Made by a program: the position numbers and the translations under genes
Shown: piece after piece, positions 33,366-45,914 of the stretch
Layout of the letters: each line of letters starts with the position of its first letter
How positions within the stretch are numbered: the first letter of the stretch is position 1
Assembly: GCA_036873135.1 (NCBI GenBank)
Contig: JAPTYO010000010.1
Span: 25,847,772 to 25,911,771, forward strand
Length of the DNA stretch: 64,000 bases
Source of the DNA: Clarkia xantiana subsp. parviflora
Lineage: Eukaryota; Streptophyta; Magnoliopsida; Myrtales; Onagraceae
Reading direction: 5' to 3'
Notes under the pieces: generated by a model
What the model was told of the DNA's origin: nothing
The model's input: the letters and a program-made list of their open reading frames with translations, nothing else
Database searches by the model: none

Positions 33366-34811
33366 TCAAACAACTGCGGGCATGTCCTTGAGCCAAGGGT
33401 CGAGGGGCTTTCCAATGGCGTACACAATGAACCCAATCTCCCTCAACTTCTCAGCATCAACCACGTTCCTCCCATCAAACACAAAAGCAGGTTTCTGCAT
33501 GTTGTCATATATCTTCTTGTAGTCCAGGCTCTTGAACTCATCCCACTCTGTGAGAATGCAAAGCCCATGAGCGTCTTTAGTGGCCTCATAAGCGTCCCAC
33601 ACCACAGATACTTGCTTCACAGTGGTCGGGGACATGGGGGGTTGGAGGTGGAGCGGGTGGTCCCAGTCAAACTTTTTCATGCTCAGGTCCCTCTGGATCT
33701 GCTCTTCTGTGACCTGAGGGTCGTAGATGCTCAGTCTTGCTTTGTCCCCCAACAGACCGTTGCACACATCAATGGCGGGTGTCTCACGGGTGTCACCCGT
33801 GTCTTTCTTGAAGGCGAACCCGAGGATCGCGATCTTCTTGTTCGACACTGTGTTGAACATGGACGCCACCAGCCGGTTGACAAAACGCTTCTTCTGGTAG
33901 TCGTTGATCTTGATCACTTGCTTCCAATACTCAGCTACCTCAGGCAGACCGTTGCACTCGCAGATGTATACAAGGTTAAGGATGTCCTTCTGGAAGCAGG
34001 ACCCACCAAATCCAACACTCGCATTCAGAAACTTGGGCCCGATTCTTGAGTCGGTTCCAACAGCATACGCCACCTGGGTAACGTCAGCACCTGTGTTTTC
34101 ACAGAGTGCTGACATGGCATTCACCGATGAGATCCTCTGGGCCAAGAAAGCATTTGCAGCCAGCTTTGACAGCTCAGCAGACCAAAGATTAGTGGTTAAG
34201 ATTTGCTTTTCTGGGACCCAGTGAGCGTAAACCGCCTTCAACGTTTGAATCGCCTTTTGCCCTTCTGGGGTTTCCCTTCCTCCGATCAACACTCGGTCCG
34301 GGTTGAAAAGATCTGCAATTGCAGTTCCCTCAGCAAGGAACTCGGGGTTGGAGAGAATCTGGTACTTGATTCCCTTGCTGTTGTGGGTGAGAATCTTTTC
34401 AATTGCCTCAGCGGTTTTCACAGGCACAGTTGATTTCTCGACAACGATTTTGTCAGACTTTGACACATCAGCAATCATGCGGGCTGCACTCTCCCAGTAT
34501 GTTAGGTCAGCAGCTTTGCCTGCTCCGAGACCACGGGTTTTGGTAGGGGTGTTGACGGAGACAAAGACAATGTCAGCCTCACAGACATGCTTCTCAACAT
34601 CAGTGCTGAAGAACAGGTTCTTCCCTCGGCACTGTTTCACAACCTCATCGAGACCTGGTTCGTAGATCGGGAGCACATCACTGTTCCAGGCATTGATTCG
34701 AGGCACGGAGATATCGACAACAGCAACTTCGATGGATGGGCACTTGAGTGCAATGACGGCCATTGTTGGGCCTCCGACATATCCAGCACCAATGCAGCAG
34801 ATCTTCACCAT
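33366..34811 (-). CDS. UGD: UDP-glucose 6-dehydrogenase
   Basis: A single 481-codon reading frame, the usual length of plant UGDs (480-481). The enzyme oxidises UDP-glucose to UDP-glucuronate with 2 NAD+, in the cytosol, feeding xylose, arabinose, galacturonate and apiose into cell-wall polysaccharides. The N-terminal Rossmann motif [12 protein letters not shown] is at residues 8-19. VNTPT (86-90), [11 protein letters not shown] (125-135) and [10 protein letters not shown] (155-164) line the substrate and cofactor pocket. Lys216 and Asn220 lie in [10 protein letters not shown], and the catalytic Cys272 is in [11 protein letters not shown] second dinucleotide-type domain begins at about 325 ([20 protein letters not shown]). 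The start is fixed by the conserved [17 protein letters not shown]-terminus. The coding region has no intron; a 5' UTR intron lies directly upstream. Nothing looks damaged. A paralogue number cannot be assigned. Confidence 0.98.
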   Translation of the reverse strand: MVKICCIGAGYVGGPTMAVIALKCPSIEVAVVDISVPRINAWNSDVLPIYEPGLDEVVKQCRGKNLFFSTDVEKHVCEADIVFVSVNTPTKTRGLGAGKAADLTYWESAARMIADVSKSDKIVVEKSTVPVKTAEAIEKILTHNSKGIKYQILSNPEFLAEGTAIADLFNPDRVLIGGRETPEGQKAIQTLKAVYAHWVPEKQILTTNLWSAELSKLAANAFLAQRISSVNAMSALCENTGADVTQVAYAVGTDSRIGPKFLNASVGFGGSCFQKDILNLVYICECNGLPEVAEYWKQVIKINDYQKKRFVNRLVASMFNTVSNKKIAILGFAFKKDTGDTRETPAIDVCNGLLGDKARLSIYDPQVTEEQIQRDLSMKKFDWDHPLHLQPPMSPTTVKQVSVVWDAYEATKDAHGLCILTEWDEFKSLDYKKIYDNMQKPAFVFDGRNVVDAEKLREIGFIVYAIGKPLDPWLKDMPAVV

Positions 34812-34830
34812 TGTTCTTACTTAACAAGAC

Positions 34831-35774
34831 CTGAGAACCCATGAATAACTAAGTAACTTGAAAAAAATTCATAGGAGATAGTTCCAAAATTGCTCTTTTT
34901 GGATAACTGGATCCAATCCACCCTCTCCTAGATCTTATTGACAAAATAACGGATCGCAAGATTGAGATGACTTCTGCATTTATTTCTACTAATTCTACTG
35001 TGAGCGTATCTCATGATTTTTTTACAGTGAAATCATAACTTTCATGCAAAGAAAATATACCGAGTCGAATTAAAAGAACTGTTTATGCAGTATTTATCAG
35101 CTTGGAAGAGTAAATGGAGGAAACACATCTTAAAAACCTGCCACAAGCTAGGATTCATGTTTTAACAGCCTATACAATGCTCTACCAGCCTATTCATGTG
35201 GTAGATCTAGACGTGCCTATAATCATAATGCATAAAATCAAAGCTAGACCAGCCAGATCTATCAGAAATTGCTGGTAGTGCCCCTTGAGATTATTAGATT
35301 TAGATTCAGAAAAGGCAGACTCCGATCAAAGATGAAGCTTAAGAATTTTTACAGTTTAAAACACTTAAAAAGATCAGCAACAGACTGATCTAAAGCCAAA
35401 GGATTCAATGAATTAAAAAGGAAGCAATAGCTGGAATCAAAATTCAAATCGAACAACCAAGATCATGAGTAAGGAAAACAGATCGAGAAGAACACAACGT
35501 AGATCTCTTGATCCTGACTCTCAAAACACAAAATTCAGACAGCGATATTTTAGATCGCTCGCTAAAGCACCAAATCTAGACTGTACAAGTCCAGGGAATT
35601 AGAAATCCGCTCATCATGCACTCAGCATACACGCAATCAAAGTCAAAACGTATCATTTCAAAAGAGATGATCTAAAACAATTTCGGCACATTTATAAATT
35701 AAACTGAAAGTTCAAGCGGAACAACGAGTGCACCATTATCGAAGCTCTGAAAAGGTCAGAATCGGAGAATTTAC
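34831..35774 (-). other. UGD 5' UTR intron
   Basis: On the minus strand a donor GCAAAG|GTAAATTC (35774) and an acceptor GGTTCTCAG|GTCTTG (34831) bracket 944 bp, leaving about 19 nt of UTR before the ATG. The interior is T-rich when read on the coding strand. Introns in the 5' UTR are common in plant UGD genes and often raise expression; that effect here is inference. Confidence 0.75.
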
Positions 35775-35891
35775 CTTTGCGCCAGGAAACGATTGCCACA
35801 GAGAGAGCAGTGGAGAGCGAGGAGACCGGAGGCCGCACTAAATACTCAACGCACTTTCGGGATCTACCTTCGGTTCCTTCCGATTTTTTTA

Positions 35892-35899
35892 CTTTATAT
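35892..35899 (-). promoter_or_regulatory. Likely TATA box of UGD
   Basis: On the minus strand ATATAATATAAAGTAA lies about 115 bp upstream of the 5' UTR donor site. It predicts a transcription start near 35865 and a first non-coding exon of about 90 nt. Confidence 0.5.
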
Positions 35900-35904
35900 T
35901 ATAT

Positions 35905-37496
35905 TATTTTCCTTTCTTTTTCTGTTTTCAGTAGAACTTCCATAGCCGCCACGTGGGTAAAGAGGGATACAAAACGCAAAAAAAAATAATAATAATAATA
36001 ATTTACCGCGTCTCAACAAAACATTGTGAAATGAAATCTAAGCAAAAGTAAAATGGGAAAGTATATAAAAAAAATATATAATAAAAAAAAAATTGTATAT
36101 TTGCATTGCATGATGGGTAGATCACATCTCACTTTTTATCATTCAGATTGCGTCTTTATATTATGATTTTGTGGCTTTTTTCTAAAAAAAAATATTAAAA
36201 TTAATAAACTTTAGAAGAAAAATATTAAATCTAATAACACGTGTTAAAATCTTTATAAGTCGGAATGTTTTATAAGTCGGAATATAAGATAAGAATAGTA
36301 GATCAGGTAATTTGAATCCAATAATTAATTGTATGTGTTGGATGTCTTATGTTGGTTATGTAAGTAATAATTGAATTTGAGCCCAGGAGTAAGTTATAAG
36401 ATAATGTCATTATCGTACTATACTTAAGAAATAAAACTTATAGCACAAGTGTACAACCACCCCAATTGCAAAAGTGGAGCTCTACATGTCATTTCCCTTA
36501 GTCCAATTAGTATAAGTTGATTTGATGTTATTTGATGAAAGACGACACAGCAGCAAGTAAATAAATTATGTTATTTAAAAAAAAAATTAAAATTTCAACA
36601 ATGTCTAAAAAATATGAAAAGTAAAAATCAAAGAATGATTAAAACTTATAAAATGAAAAGTTATATTAAAAAAGCTGTAACAACTAACAAATACCATATA
36701 TATATATATGAAGAATTTCAGAATTCTTTTTAGTTTAAAGTTAAATATATTTGTATAAAAAAATTCATATGTTTTTCATAATTGCATCTTTTTTTCAAGA
36801 TTTTGAGTATGTTTTGTAATTTATTTCAAATTTTTAATGACATACACTATTTTCACACCTCAGATGCAGATCCCCTGCCCCACTCTTTATATCACACATT
36901 GTGTCTTACAGTTAAGATCTTGACACGTGTCCTACGTGTAATTAATTTTGTTGTTTTTTTTAAAACTCTATTGGGATTGGTGAACTCTAGAAGGAAAATA
37001 TTAAATATAAAAACACGTGTCAAAATCTTAATGGCGAGGCACGATCTGGAGCAGGAGATCATTCACATACTATTACATTAGTAAAACTTAAATTCGAGCA
37101 AGTACACATATCTTGGCAAAAAAAAAAAAAAGTAAGTACACATAAATTTTCGACAATGAGTTATTTATTTATTTATTTTTTGTAAATTACTAGAGTTACC
37201 TAATTAATACCAACAGAAATATAGTACCAAAAACTAACGGTATGAAAAATGTTGATCAACTAAAAAATTCAGCAAACATAATGGACATATTTCATAATTT
37301 TCTTAATTAATATTAAAAATTAAATTGTGATAATGTATATATACAACTAAAACCACTAACATTGTTAGAGTTGAATAATCAGATACGTAGAAATAATTTG
37401 TTTTTTTTGCTAGATGGTAAAATAGTCATTCGAATGAGTGTACGCATAATAATGTAACTATTTACCTTTCTCTTCTTAAGAATAAATATTATACAT
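35905..37496. other. UGD upstream intergenic DNA
   Basis: AT-rich, with an (AAT)n tract at about 35985-36003 and repeated phrases around ACACGTGT.AAAATCTT (36238-36255 and 37013-37030) that suggest a diverged duplication. No gene or clear transposon end was seen. Confidence 0.45.
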
Positions 37497-37499
37497 TTA

Positions 37500-38156
37500 G
37501 GAGGCGTTTGGATGGACGTAATGTGAGATTACTTAAAATGTGAGATTACAACTAATGTAAGCTATGTAATATAATATTATTACAGTGTTTGGTTGTATTG
37601 TAATCTAAAATGTGATGTTAAATTACCATGTTTAATATATGTTGTAATGTGACTATATATATATATATGAGAGTATATTATATATTAATATGATCAGATT
37701 TAAAAAATATATATTTTGACAACAGCTAATTTCCTAAAATATATTGTGGTTAATACTATAGTCATTTATGAATTCTAAAAACTATATATTTTAATCAATA
37801 CTCATAACTATTAAAATTGTATTTATTAAAACATTTTAAATAGTTTTATAATATAATTTTCTTAAAAAATGTCACAAAAAATACTTTACTCAGTTATGCA
37901 TTATTATTTATTATTAAGTTATAAATTATATATAAAAACACTAATAATAACACTCTGTAATGTTGGACGTAATCTTACATTACATCAGTTTTTTGATGTA
38001 ATCTCACATTACGTTGAATGGAGTTTGGACGTAATCTCATATTACAATGTACATTACATTATAATGCAGAATACGTCGTTTGGTAAACCAAAGATGTAAT
38101 ATGGGACATAATGTGAGATTACATCTCATATTACATGATTACATCCAAACACCCCC
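37500..38156. mobile_element. Tourist-like MITE, TTA TSD
   Basis: Left end GGAGGCGTTTGGATGGACGT, right end ATTACATCCAAACACCCCC, flanked by TTA (37497-37499 and 38157-38159). Subterminal TAATGTGAGATTAC motifs are repeated in both orientations. It is 657 bp. The GTTTGGATG ends and TTA duplication indicate the PIF/Harbinger group. A partial relative ends near 62480. Confidence 0.82.
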
Positions 38157-38384
38157 TTAGTCTAGTCATTTTCGATTAAAATTAGACACCAAATCGGTAA
38201 GAAAATACTGTTCTCTTTGACAGAAAAAAATTATGTAGAAAAAGTCGTTGACTCTTTTAACTTGTAAGCCTCAACTTAGTAATTAGAAATTAGAATAAGG
38301 GAAATTCTATTAGTAAATTCTTAGAATAAGGTAGTTTCTATTTTGCAGTTTCTTGGAGTTCTAATGTTATTTATAACATGTTTT

Positions 38385-39178
38385 CGGTGTAATATGTTTT
38401 TTTTTTGCAACATATTATTTTTTTAGATTTTTAGTACAATGGTTTGCACTTTGTAAACTTTTGGTGCATCCGTTAATTGAACATTAATTTTGAGCACATA
38501 AGTTGTCATATAATTTTTTTTTTCAATTTAGTCTATCTAATACATCATTCACATGTTTTGTTTAATTTAGTCTCAAAGATCATCAAATCGGACCATTAAC
38601 TCGATGGACCTAGCATTGGGCCAGGTCCTAACTAGGTCAATTGGACTTAGTCCAATTGACTTAGCCATGAGCTAGCCAATGACTAGGTTCTACCCTGGTC
38701 GGGGTCCCCAACGGAGGCGCCTCTGACTAGGGTCAGACCTAGCCTTGCGCTAGATCGGGGCTAGGTCAATTGGACTTAGCCCCTAACCTAATTTAGGGCT
38801 AGGTCTAACCATGGTCCGGATTTAGTTCCAAAGTTTGTCAAATTGGAACATTGACACAGTGGACCTAGCCATGAACTAGCTTATGGCTAGGTTCGGGCTA
38901 GGTTCACTAAGCCAATGGTTCGAATTGAATTTTTTTAAACTAAATTAAATAAAAAAATGTTAAGGAAGTATTAGAGGACTAAATTGAAAAATAAAATAAA
39001 AAGTATAGAGCAAGTCACATGCAAGGCACGTGCTATTTAATAGTCAAAAGTAACTGTCAACTAACGGATGCACCAAAATACAAAATGCAAACGTATTGCA
39101 CCAAAAGTCTAAAAATAACATGTTGCACCGAAAGTCAATTTCGGTCAAAAATGTTGTACCAAAAGACTATTTAACACA
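38385..39178. mobile_element. Foldback repeat family, copy 4 (most complete)
   Basis: Both arms survive. The left has CTTTTGGTGCATCCGTTAA (about 38458) and CAATTTAGTC; the right has the inverted counterparts GGACTAAATTGAAA and TAACGGATGCACCAAAA (about 39062). The core (38585-38910) is a diverged palindrome of ACCTAGCC/GGCTAGGT motifs with CAATTGGACTTAGTCCAATTG. Outer ends are approximate; no TSD was seen. This copy shows that the family is a long-TIR foldback element of about 0.8 kb. Confidence 0.65.
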
Positions 39179-39179
39179 A

Positions 39180-40130
39180 AAAAAAAAAAAAAAACTGAAC
39201 GGAAGGATGAACGAAATATAACCTAAAATAGAGAACTCGGCTGTTAATTTTAGCGGGAAATATAACAGTTAGATGAAAGGTAAAAGAAGGTTAATACATT
39301 TTTAGTTACTTATATTTGCATAGTGTGATCTAATTGTTATTTTTGTTTTTTGACGTGATAGTATGGTTACCTATGTTCAAAAATGAGATTTTTTTTTTCC
39401 GGCCAAATTCAAAAATGAGATTAAATGGTTCAAAGTTGTTAAATTTAGTCACTTATGGTTGAACAAATGTGATTAAATGGTTATAAAATGACATTTTTAT
39501 CCATACTTTCAGTTAATTCAACTGTTCTTTATCGTGTTTATCTAGTTATTCGTAAAACAAAATTCAAAATGTTCAATTTTTGTATTAAATAAAAAAAAAA
39601 AACGAACACCGGTTTGAATCCGAACACTAGGTGGGTTCGGATTCAAACCCAGATGTTGTTGAATTTGAATACCAACCAGCTATGGTTCAGATTCGAACCC
39701 AGTGTTCAATTTTGAAAAAAATAAAAATAATTAAATTAATTTTTTTAATGAAAAACTGGATGAATAGCGTAAAAGACAGGGGGGGCATGATTATTCAGCA
39801 ATCCCAAAGTTTCTTTTTTTCTTTCGTACTCTTTCATTTCATAGGGGAGGAAACAAAAAATATGGAGAACATGATGAATGAATATATAAATGGTATTTTA
39901 AACATTTCATCAAAATGTAACTAAATGGTCACATTTGTAAATATAGGTAACTTAGAAGTAGATGTTTGAACCAAGTAGTCACAACTCACAATGACAAAGG
40001 TAAGTAACCAAACTTTGTACTAACCTAAAAAGAATTTTGTAACTTCAAGGACATATAAAGCCACTTATAAAAATTTAGTACTACAATTTAAATTCCTAGA
40101 CGTTTAGGGACCAAAATGATTCACATCGGC
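39180..40130. other. AIP1 upstream flank
   Basis: Contains weakly inverted segments (TATGGTTACCTATGTT near 39362; ATATAGGTAACTTAG near 39942) that may be an old MITE. Also holds short repeats of GGTTCGGATTCAAACCC (about 39632-39700). No gene was seen. Confidence 0.4.
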
Positions 40131-40133
40131 TAC

Positions 40134-40140
40134 TATAAAA
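40134..40140 (+). promoter_or_regulatory. Likely TATA box of AIP1
   Basis: CTACTATAAAAGC lies 93 bp upstream of the AIP1 start codon. A transcription start near 40165 and a 5' UTR of about 60 nt would follow. Confidence 0.5.
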
Positions 40141-40226
40141 GCATGAAACTTTCAAACTACCCTCCCCAATATTTGTCATCTTCCTCCAAACATTCAGGAT
40201 CACTTCAGAGCCTCCCTCGCATCGCC

Positions 40227-43200
40227 ATGACAGAGCTAACCGAGACCTACGCTTGCATGCCCTCGACAGAAAGAGGCCGAGGTATCCTTATTTCCGGCAA
40301 CGCCAACAACAACTCCGTCCTCTACACCAACGGTAGATCCATCATCATCTTCAACCTCGACAACCCGCTCCACGTCTCCGTCTACGGTGAGCACGCCTAC
40401 CCTGCCACTGTCGCGCGATACTCCCCAAATGGAGAGTGGATCGCCTCTGCTGACGTATCCGGCGTCGTCAGAGTCTGGGGATCGTACAATGAGCACGTGC
40501 TCAAGCAGGAGTACAAGGTCCTGTCGGGTCGGATCGACGACCTGCAGTGGTCGGAGGATGGGCAACGGATTGTAGCCTCCGGCGACGGGAAGGGTAAATC
40601 GTTCGTTCGAGCGTTCATGTGGGTATCTGCTTACACTTGTTTGATTATTGCATTATTTTGATGGGATCCATTCTGTTTGAAATCCATATCGCTGCTAATA
40701 AACCAGTATGTATTGTTTAATCGGATTTAAATTGAGTCATGCCCTGAATTTGGAATTAAATTCGAAATCTGGAGAATGGATTATAAATTTTTTTGTTGAA
40801 TTTAGTTTTGATTATATCGGTTTGTTTCAGTGGCAGATCCAGATGGTTCACAATGGGGTTACGTTATGCAAATTTTTTTTTTTAATTAACAACTTCTTTA
40901 AGTTTTTTTTTTTTTTTTTTGGGTAAAAATACATGTTTTAAAATAATGAAAATTAGTACTTTCTTCAACTTCTTATTCAAAATTGTCGTTAAATACTTTT
41001 CAAATGAACAATATTAACTAAGCACAAATAAATCGTACTTGCTTGTGCACATGTTACAATTTAGTCAAATTAGACTAGAACCATTTGTGGGTCAATTAAC
41101 TCTCAGTCGAGTCAATACACTATTATAAAACTTATACAAGTTATTAGATCTTGATTTAAATATTTAGAAAAGTATTTGGCAAATTTTGTAAGTTTAAAAC
41201 GTATTTGACGACAAATTTGGATGAGTGATTGAAAAGAGTATCAATTACCATTGTTTTGAAACATGTTGTATATTTTAAAATATATTGGTACTAAAAACCA
41301 TTTTTTCAAACATATTTTATGGTTTATATATTTGTTCTTATTGAACCTCATATTGTAATACATTAGGTTAGATTAAAATTTATAGTTATAACAAAAGAGT
41401 GATAAATAATAAAACGTACAAACATAGTATTTAAGTGAAAAGCCCAAATTTAAAAATGATGAACTTTTTTCCGAATGGATTGAATAATAGTGTTACAAAA
41501 TATTAATTACAAAACATATTTGACGACAAATTTGGACGGGTGATTGAAAAGAGTATCAATTATAATTGTTTTGAAACATGTTGTGCATTTTAAAACATAT
41601 TGATACTAAAAATAATATTTTTCAAACATATTTTAAGGTTTATATATTTGTTCTTATTGAACCTCATATTATAATGCATTAGGCTAGAGTAACTAAAATT
41701 TATAGTTTAACAAAAGAGTGATGATTAATAAAACGTACAAACATACTATTTAAGTGAAAAGACCCAAATTTAAAATTGATGAACTTTTTTCCGAATGGAT
41801 TGAATAATAATGTTACAAAATAATAATGAACTCTTACAAAATATTAATGAGGGCTCATTCTCTTACACTAAAATAATGTGGATCTTACAACAAAATAATG
41901 AGGATCGAGGCATAATTTTTTTCAGAAATAAACCTAAGGTCTCAATAAAAATACTCGATAATGTGGTTACGTTCGTAACCACATTATGATTAAAGCATCC
42001 GCCACTGGTTTGTTTCTTGATTACGTTGATTTATAGTGGAGAATCTACAGTTTGAATTGACTTCTTAGTTGGCCAAAAAAAAAAAAATTAACTTCTTAGA
42101 GCCTAGAGTATGAATTGAGATGAGACAATAATTCCGAGGTGTGAATTCAGTTTTTCTGTGTATAATTGGTAACATCTGAAGAAAGAAAGCCTACTGATTT
42201 TTCCATTCTGCATATATACCTAGAAAAACCTCAGCTGAATAGCCATGATGGCGAAACTGCCATTTACAGCTAGAAAACATAACCGACAGCTTATCGCTGT
42301 TCATCTTGAATAGGTACTTAATCTTTTGCTGACTTTTTACTTCTTATATCCCATTTTCTGTCTTGATTGGTCATGACTTGGATGTTCATCGGCACATTTG
42401 CATCTATTAGCTTGCCTTTTATTTAGTAGCTCCTCTGTTTGAATGTGGCTGCATAATGCATATAGGTGGGACTCAGGCAGCAATGTGGGAGAATTTGATG
42501 GTCACTCCAAGCGAGTTCTAAGTTGTGCGTTTAAACCAACACGACCCTTTCGCATTGTCACATGTGGAGAGGATTTTATGGTAAACTTTTACGAGGGGCC
42601 TCCATTCAAATTCAAGTGCTCTCTCAGGTTTGTATTAGTTTAACCAGATAAGGACAACATGCTCGATTTGTGCATTGATAAACTTCCAATAACCACTACT
42701 GCTTCTCAGTAGCATTTTGAATCGAAAATCTGAAAAATCTTATGTTTCCGCTTGATGATTACAGGGATCACTCGAACTTTGTCAATTGTGTGAGGTTTTC
42801 ACCTGATGGGAGCAAGTTCATTACGGTAAGTTCTGATAAGAAGGGAATCATATATGATGGCAAGACAGGAGAAAAAATGGGGATGCTTTCTGATGAAGAT
42901 GGACACACTGGTAGCATCTATGCGGTTAGTTGGAGTCCTGATAGTAAACAGGTAATAACAGTGCTTCTATTCTTATTGTACAACACTTTTTGCTGCATAG
43001 TTGTTAAAAACTAAGACATTTGATGAAACTTAATAATCGCCGTAGCTACATATATTGGTTAGATTACGATGTCTTCTTTCAATAGTCAATTTGTCCCTTC
43101 AGTTTCTATGATTTTTCTCATAATAAAATTATGACAACTGTGAAATTTAGACAGACCACTTGATTGACTATATTGAAGTTTCTGTTTGTATATCTCCGGA

Positions 43201-44541
43201 CCGTATGTTTTCCTAGGTTTTGACTGTGTCTGCTGACAAGACAGCAAAAGTATGGGATATCTCGGAGGATGGTAACGGAAAGGTAAAAAAGACATTGAAA
43301 TGTGATGGGTCAGGTGGAGTGGAAGACATGCAAGTTGGGTGTTTGTGGCTAAACGATCACATTATCACCGTCTCTCTTGGTGGCTTGATTAGTGTATTTT
43401 CAGGAAAAGATCTTGATAAAGCTCCTATTACATTATCTGGGCATATGAAGAATGTTGCTACTTTAGCTGTTCTCAAAAGTAATCCCAAAGTCATATTGTC
43501 CACAAGCTATGATGGTTTGATAATGAAATGGATACAAGGAAAAGGATTTAGTGGTAAACTGCAGAGGAAAGAGCATACAGCAATTAAGTGTTTTACTGCA
43601 GTTGATGAAGAAGTTGTTACTTCTGGATTTGACAATAAGGTGAGAACAAGTTTGACATTTTTGTAAGTTAAGATATCTCCAATTGTTACAGAATATGAAC
43701 ATTTTTCAATTCTGATTTGCATCTTCATGTTTCTTTCAATTTCTTATGATCCCCAGGTGATAAGAGTTGCTCTTCAAGGTGACCAATGTGGAGATGGAGA
43801 ATCTATCGATGTAGGGAATCAACCAAATGACTTGAGCTTAGCTCTTCTTTCACCCGAGATTGCTTTGGTTTCTACTGACACAGGACTTTCTCTCCTCCAA
43901 GGAACCAAAATATTATCAAACATTGATCTTGGCTTTGAAGTAACTGCAGCAGCTATTGCCCCCGATGGAACGGAAGCCATTGTTGGTGCTCAAAATGGTA
44001 AACTCCATATATACTCTATTAAGGGCGATTCCTTTACTGAAGAGGCTGTTCTTGAGAAACACAGAGGTCCTATTAGTGTCATCCGCTATTCTCCAGATGT
44101 TTCAATGTTCGCCTCGGGAGATCTTAATAGAGAAGCTGTTGTTTGGGACCGAGCCACCCGAGAAGTAATTATCTTAACCATGATTCTGTTCACAATTCTG
44201 CCAAAGTTAGTGTGTTGCAAAAGAAATTACGCGGATTGGGTTGAATTTCTCTTTGGATTATTATTATGAGATAATGTTGCTTGCAGGTGAAGCTAAAGGA
44301 CATGCTATTCCACACAGCAAGAATCAACTGTCTTGCTTGGTCTCCAAACAGCAGCATGGTTGCAACTGGGTCACTCGACATGTGTGTCATCATCTACGAA
44401 GTTGGTAAGCCAGCAGCAAGCCGGCTAACCATCAAGGCAGCCCACTTGGGTGGAGTATATGCAGTAGCTTTCACCGATGATCAAACTGTAGTGAGTTCCG
44501 GGGAGGATGCTTGCATTCGGGTTTGGAAGATCACTCAGTGA
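40227..44541 (+). CDS. AIP1: Actin-interacting protein 1 (WD40 repeats)
   Basis: Six exons: 40227-40618, 42466-42627, 42765-42951, 43217-43639, 43757-44164 and 44287-44541. All introns are GT-AG and the phases close to 608 codons plus stop, the length of plant AIP1. AIP1 binds ADF/cofilin-decorated actin filaments and promotes their disassembly and barbed-end capping in the cytoplasm. The protein is a chain of WD40 repeats forming two seven-bladed propellers. Visible blades include [82 protein letters not shown] and a final [16 protein letters not shown]. The N-terminus ([19 protein letters not shown]) matches plant AIP1; an in-frame ATG at 40116 lies upstream of the TATA box and was rejected. 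Intron 1 is 1847 bp because of a hAT insertion. No lesions were seen. Confidence 0.96.
40828..42007. mobile_element. hAT-type element in AIP1 intron 1, 8-bp TSD
   Basis: Starts CAGTGGCAGATCC and ends GCATCCGCCACTG, flanked by a perfect 8-bp duplication GTTTGTTT (40820-40827 and 42008-42015). It is 1180 bp and has no transposase. It belongs to the same family as 7468-8083. A 315-bp internal segment is duplicated in tandem. Removing the element and one TSD leaves an intron of about 660 bp. Confidence 0.9.
41196..41830. repeat. 315-bp tandem duplication inside the hAT element
   Basis: Unit 1 is about 41196-41510 and unit 2 about 41511-41830. Both run from AAAAC.TATTTGACGACAAA through GAGTATCAATTA, ATATTTGTTCTTATTGAACC, AAAACGTACAAACATA and CCGAATGGATTGAATAATA. 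Differences are scattered substitutions and small indels. Confidence 0.85.
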
Positions 44542-45511
44542 TTCAGACAATGGATTTGGATCCTTTATATAGAATTTCGTCCATTTCAAGGTCAGTATTT
44601 GTGTTTGAGATGCATCAACGGATGAGATTTTGCCACGTCATCCACACCTTCGGAATAAGAATAATAATATAACAAATAGTAAGGAAGAAAACATCCAAAT
44701 GGGGAAGATCCATATCCTTGGACAGTTAGATAGATATCTAATAGAAAACACAGAATGCTGCTGAAGTCCAGCTGATGGGCTGCAATGGTGTTGGACATGC
44801 ATCCATGAATAGTTTTGGAATTATAAACCTTAGTAACTACAATAAGAGTCTGTTGGAAGGCTATTGCACCTTCCACATTTTACAGTTTCCAATTAAGTGA
44901 TCATAATTTATTATTATTATTATTATTTTTGTAAAAGTTTATATCTTTGTAAAAAATTTACATACATGGATGTAAATAAAATACAAATGATCAATGGAGA
45001 CCACAAGCTGGAAATTTTATCACTTTACTTCGCTAAAAATGTTATCTTGTTTTATTTACAAAAAATCAACCCACTAAAAAATATGAAAAGAAATTATGCA
45101 AAAACTATTAAAAGAAAAAAATTGGCCAAGAAAACATTAGTTTTACTAATTATCAAGAAAGATATTCATTGCAGCATAAATTCTCAATCCTTTATAATTA
45201 AAATTAAAAGAGAGAGCGGGTTATGAAATTCAATTATCAATACATTATATTTTTCTGGATTAAATAACTATTCAGTTTGCACGTTCATTTGCTTTACCAT
45301 ATGACAAGACAAGGCTTAACACTCAAGTAATCATATTTGAAAGAACAAGACAAGACTTAGGACTCAAGGAAACATATGCAATGACAAGACAAGACTCCAT
45401 GATTATGGTTCATTGAATACAAATAGACAGAGATAATTAAAAAGGGTTAATAGCCAAATAACAACTCACACTTTAACCAATTTGTAAATCCATCGATGTT
45501 TAGGTAGCGAT
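44542..45511. other. AIP1 3' UTR and intergenic DNA
   Basis: The AIP1 3' UTR probably covers the first 250-350 bp. Beyond it is AT-rich sequence with an ATT tract (44907-44930) and repeated ACAAGACAAG.CTTA phrases (45302-45395). No gene was recognised. Confidence 0.45.
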
Positions 45512-45682
45512 TCAGAAGAAGCGAGACATGAATGGAAATCCGATTTTTGTGCGCCTTCTCCTCGAAGTTCGAGATACTGAACCCTGCCATCTCATCCCTT
45601 CTGCAGCTAAATCTTGAACAGATGGTCCTGGATCAGCCATTGCAGCAGCATTGACGTTTGAGTCACTTGAAAGAGCCACCAC
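45512..45682 (-). CDS. Orphan C-terminal exon-like ORF
   Basis: On the minus strand a T-rich tract ending ATTCAAAG (acceptor-like) is followed by 56 codons and TGA. The product includes ALSSDSNVNAAAMADPGPSV and a basic end, SRTSRRRRTKIGFPF, with no break. Composition is clearly more coding-like than the surroundings. I do not recognise the protein, and no upstream exon could be joined. Further up on the same strand a short MAEEVELDFEISHR frame (about 46493-46449) lies next to a hAT insertion and could be a first exon of the same gene, but the phases do not fit directly. It may be a genuine last exon, a gene relic, or chance. Confidence 0.3.
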   Translation of the reverse strand: MVALSSDSNVNAAAMADPGPSVQDLAAEGMRWQGSVSRTSRRRRTKIGFPFMSRFF

Positions 45683-45914
45683 CTTTGAATCAAAGAGAGT
45701 TGCATTATAATCATAGAAAACTAGATTAATTCATTCAAGGGAATAAAACATAATATGTACCTCACTTATAAGTGGTTTGACATTTTGATACTTTGCAAAA
45801 ACATTTAAATATTTAGTACCCCGCTTATGTAAAGTATAATTTATAAGACACTTATGACTCGATTCACTTAGCTTAGAGACTCAGCTTATCTCGAAATCAT
45901 ATCAGACTTTGTTA

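Noticed and set aside
33567..34844. Plus-strand ORFs of up to 160 codons opposite UGD
   Set aside because: Antisense shadows of the highly conserved UGD coding sequence.
40116..40226. Upstream in-frame ATG giving AIP1 a 37-residue extension
   Set aside because: It lies before the probable TATA box, and plant AIP1 begins at [12 protein letters not shown].
40236..40618. Minus-strand ORFs opposite AIP1 exon 1
   Set aside because: Shadow frames of a real exon; no domain of their own.
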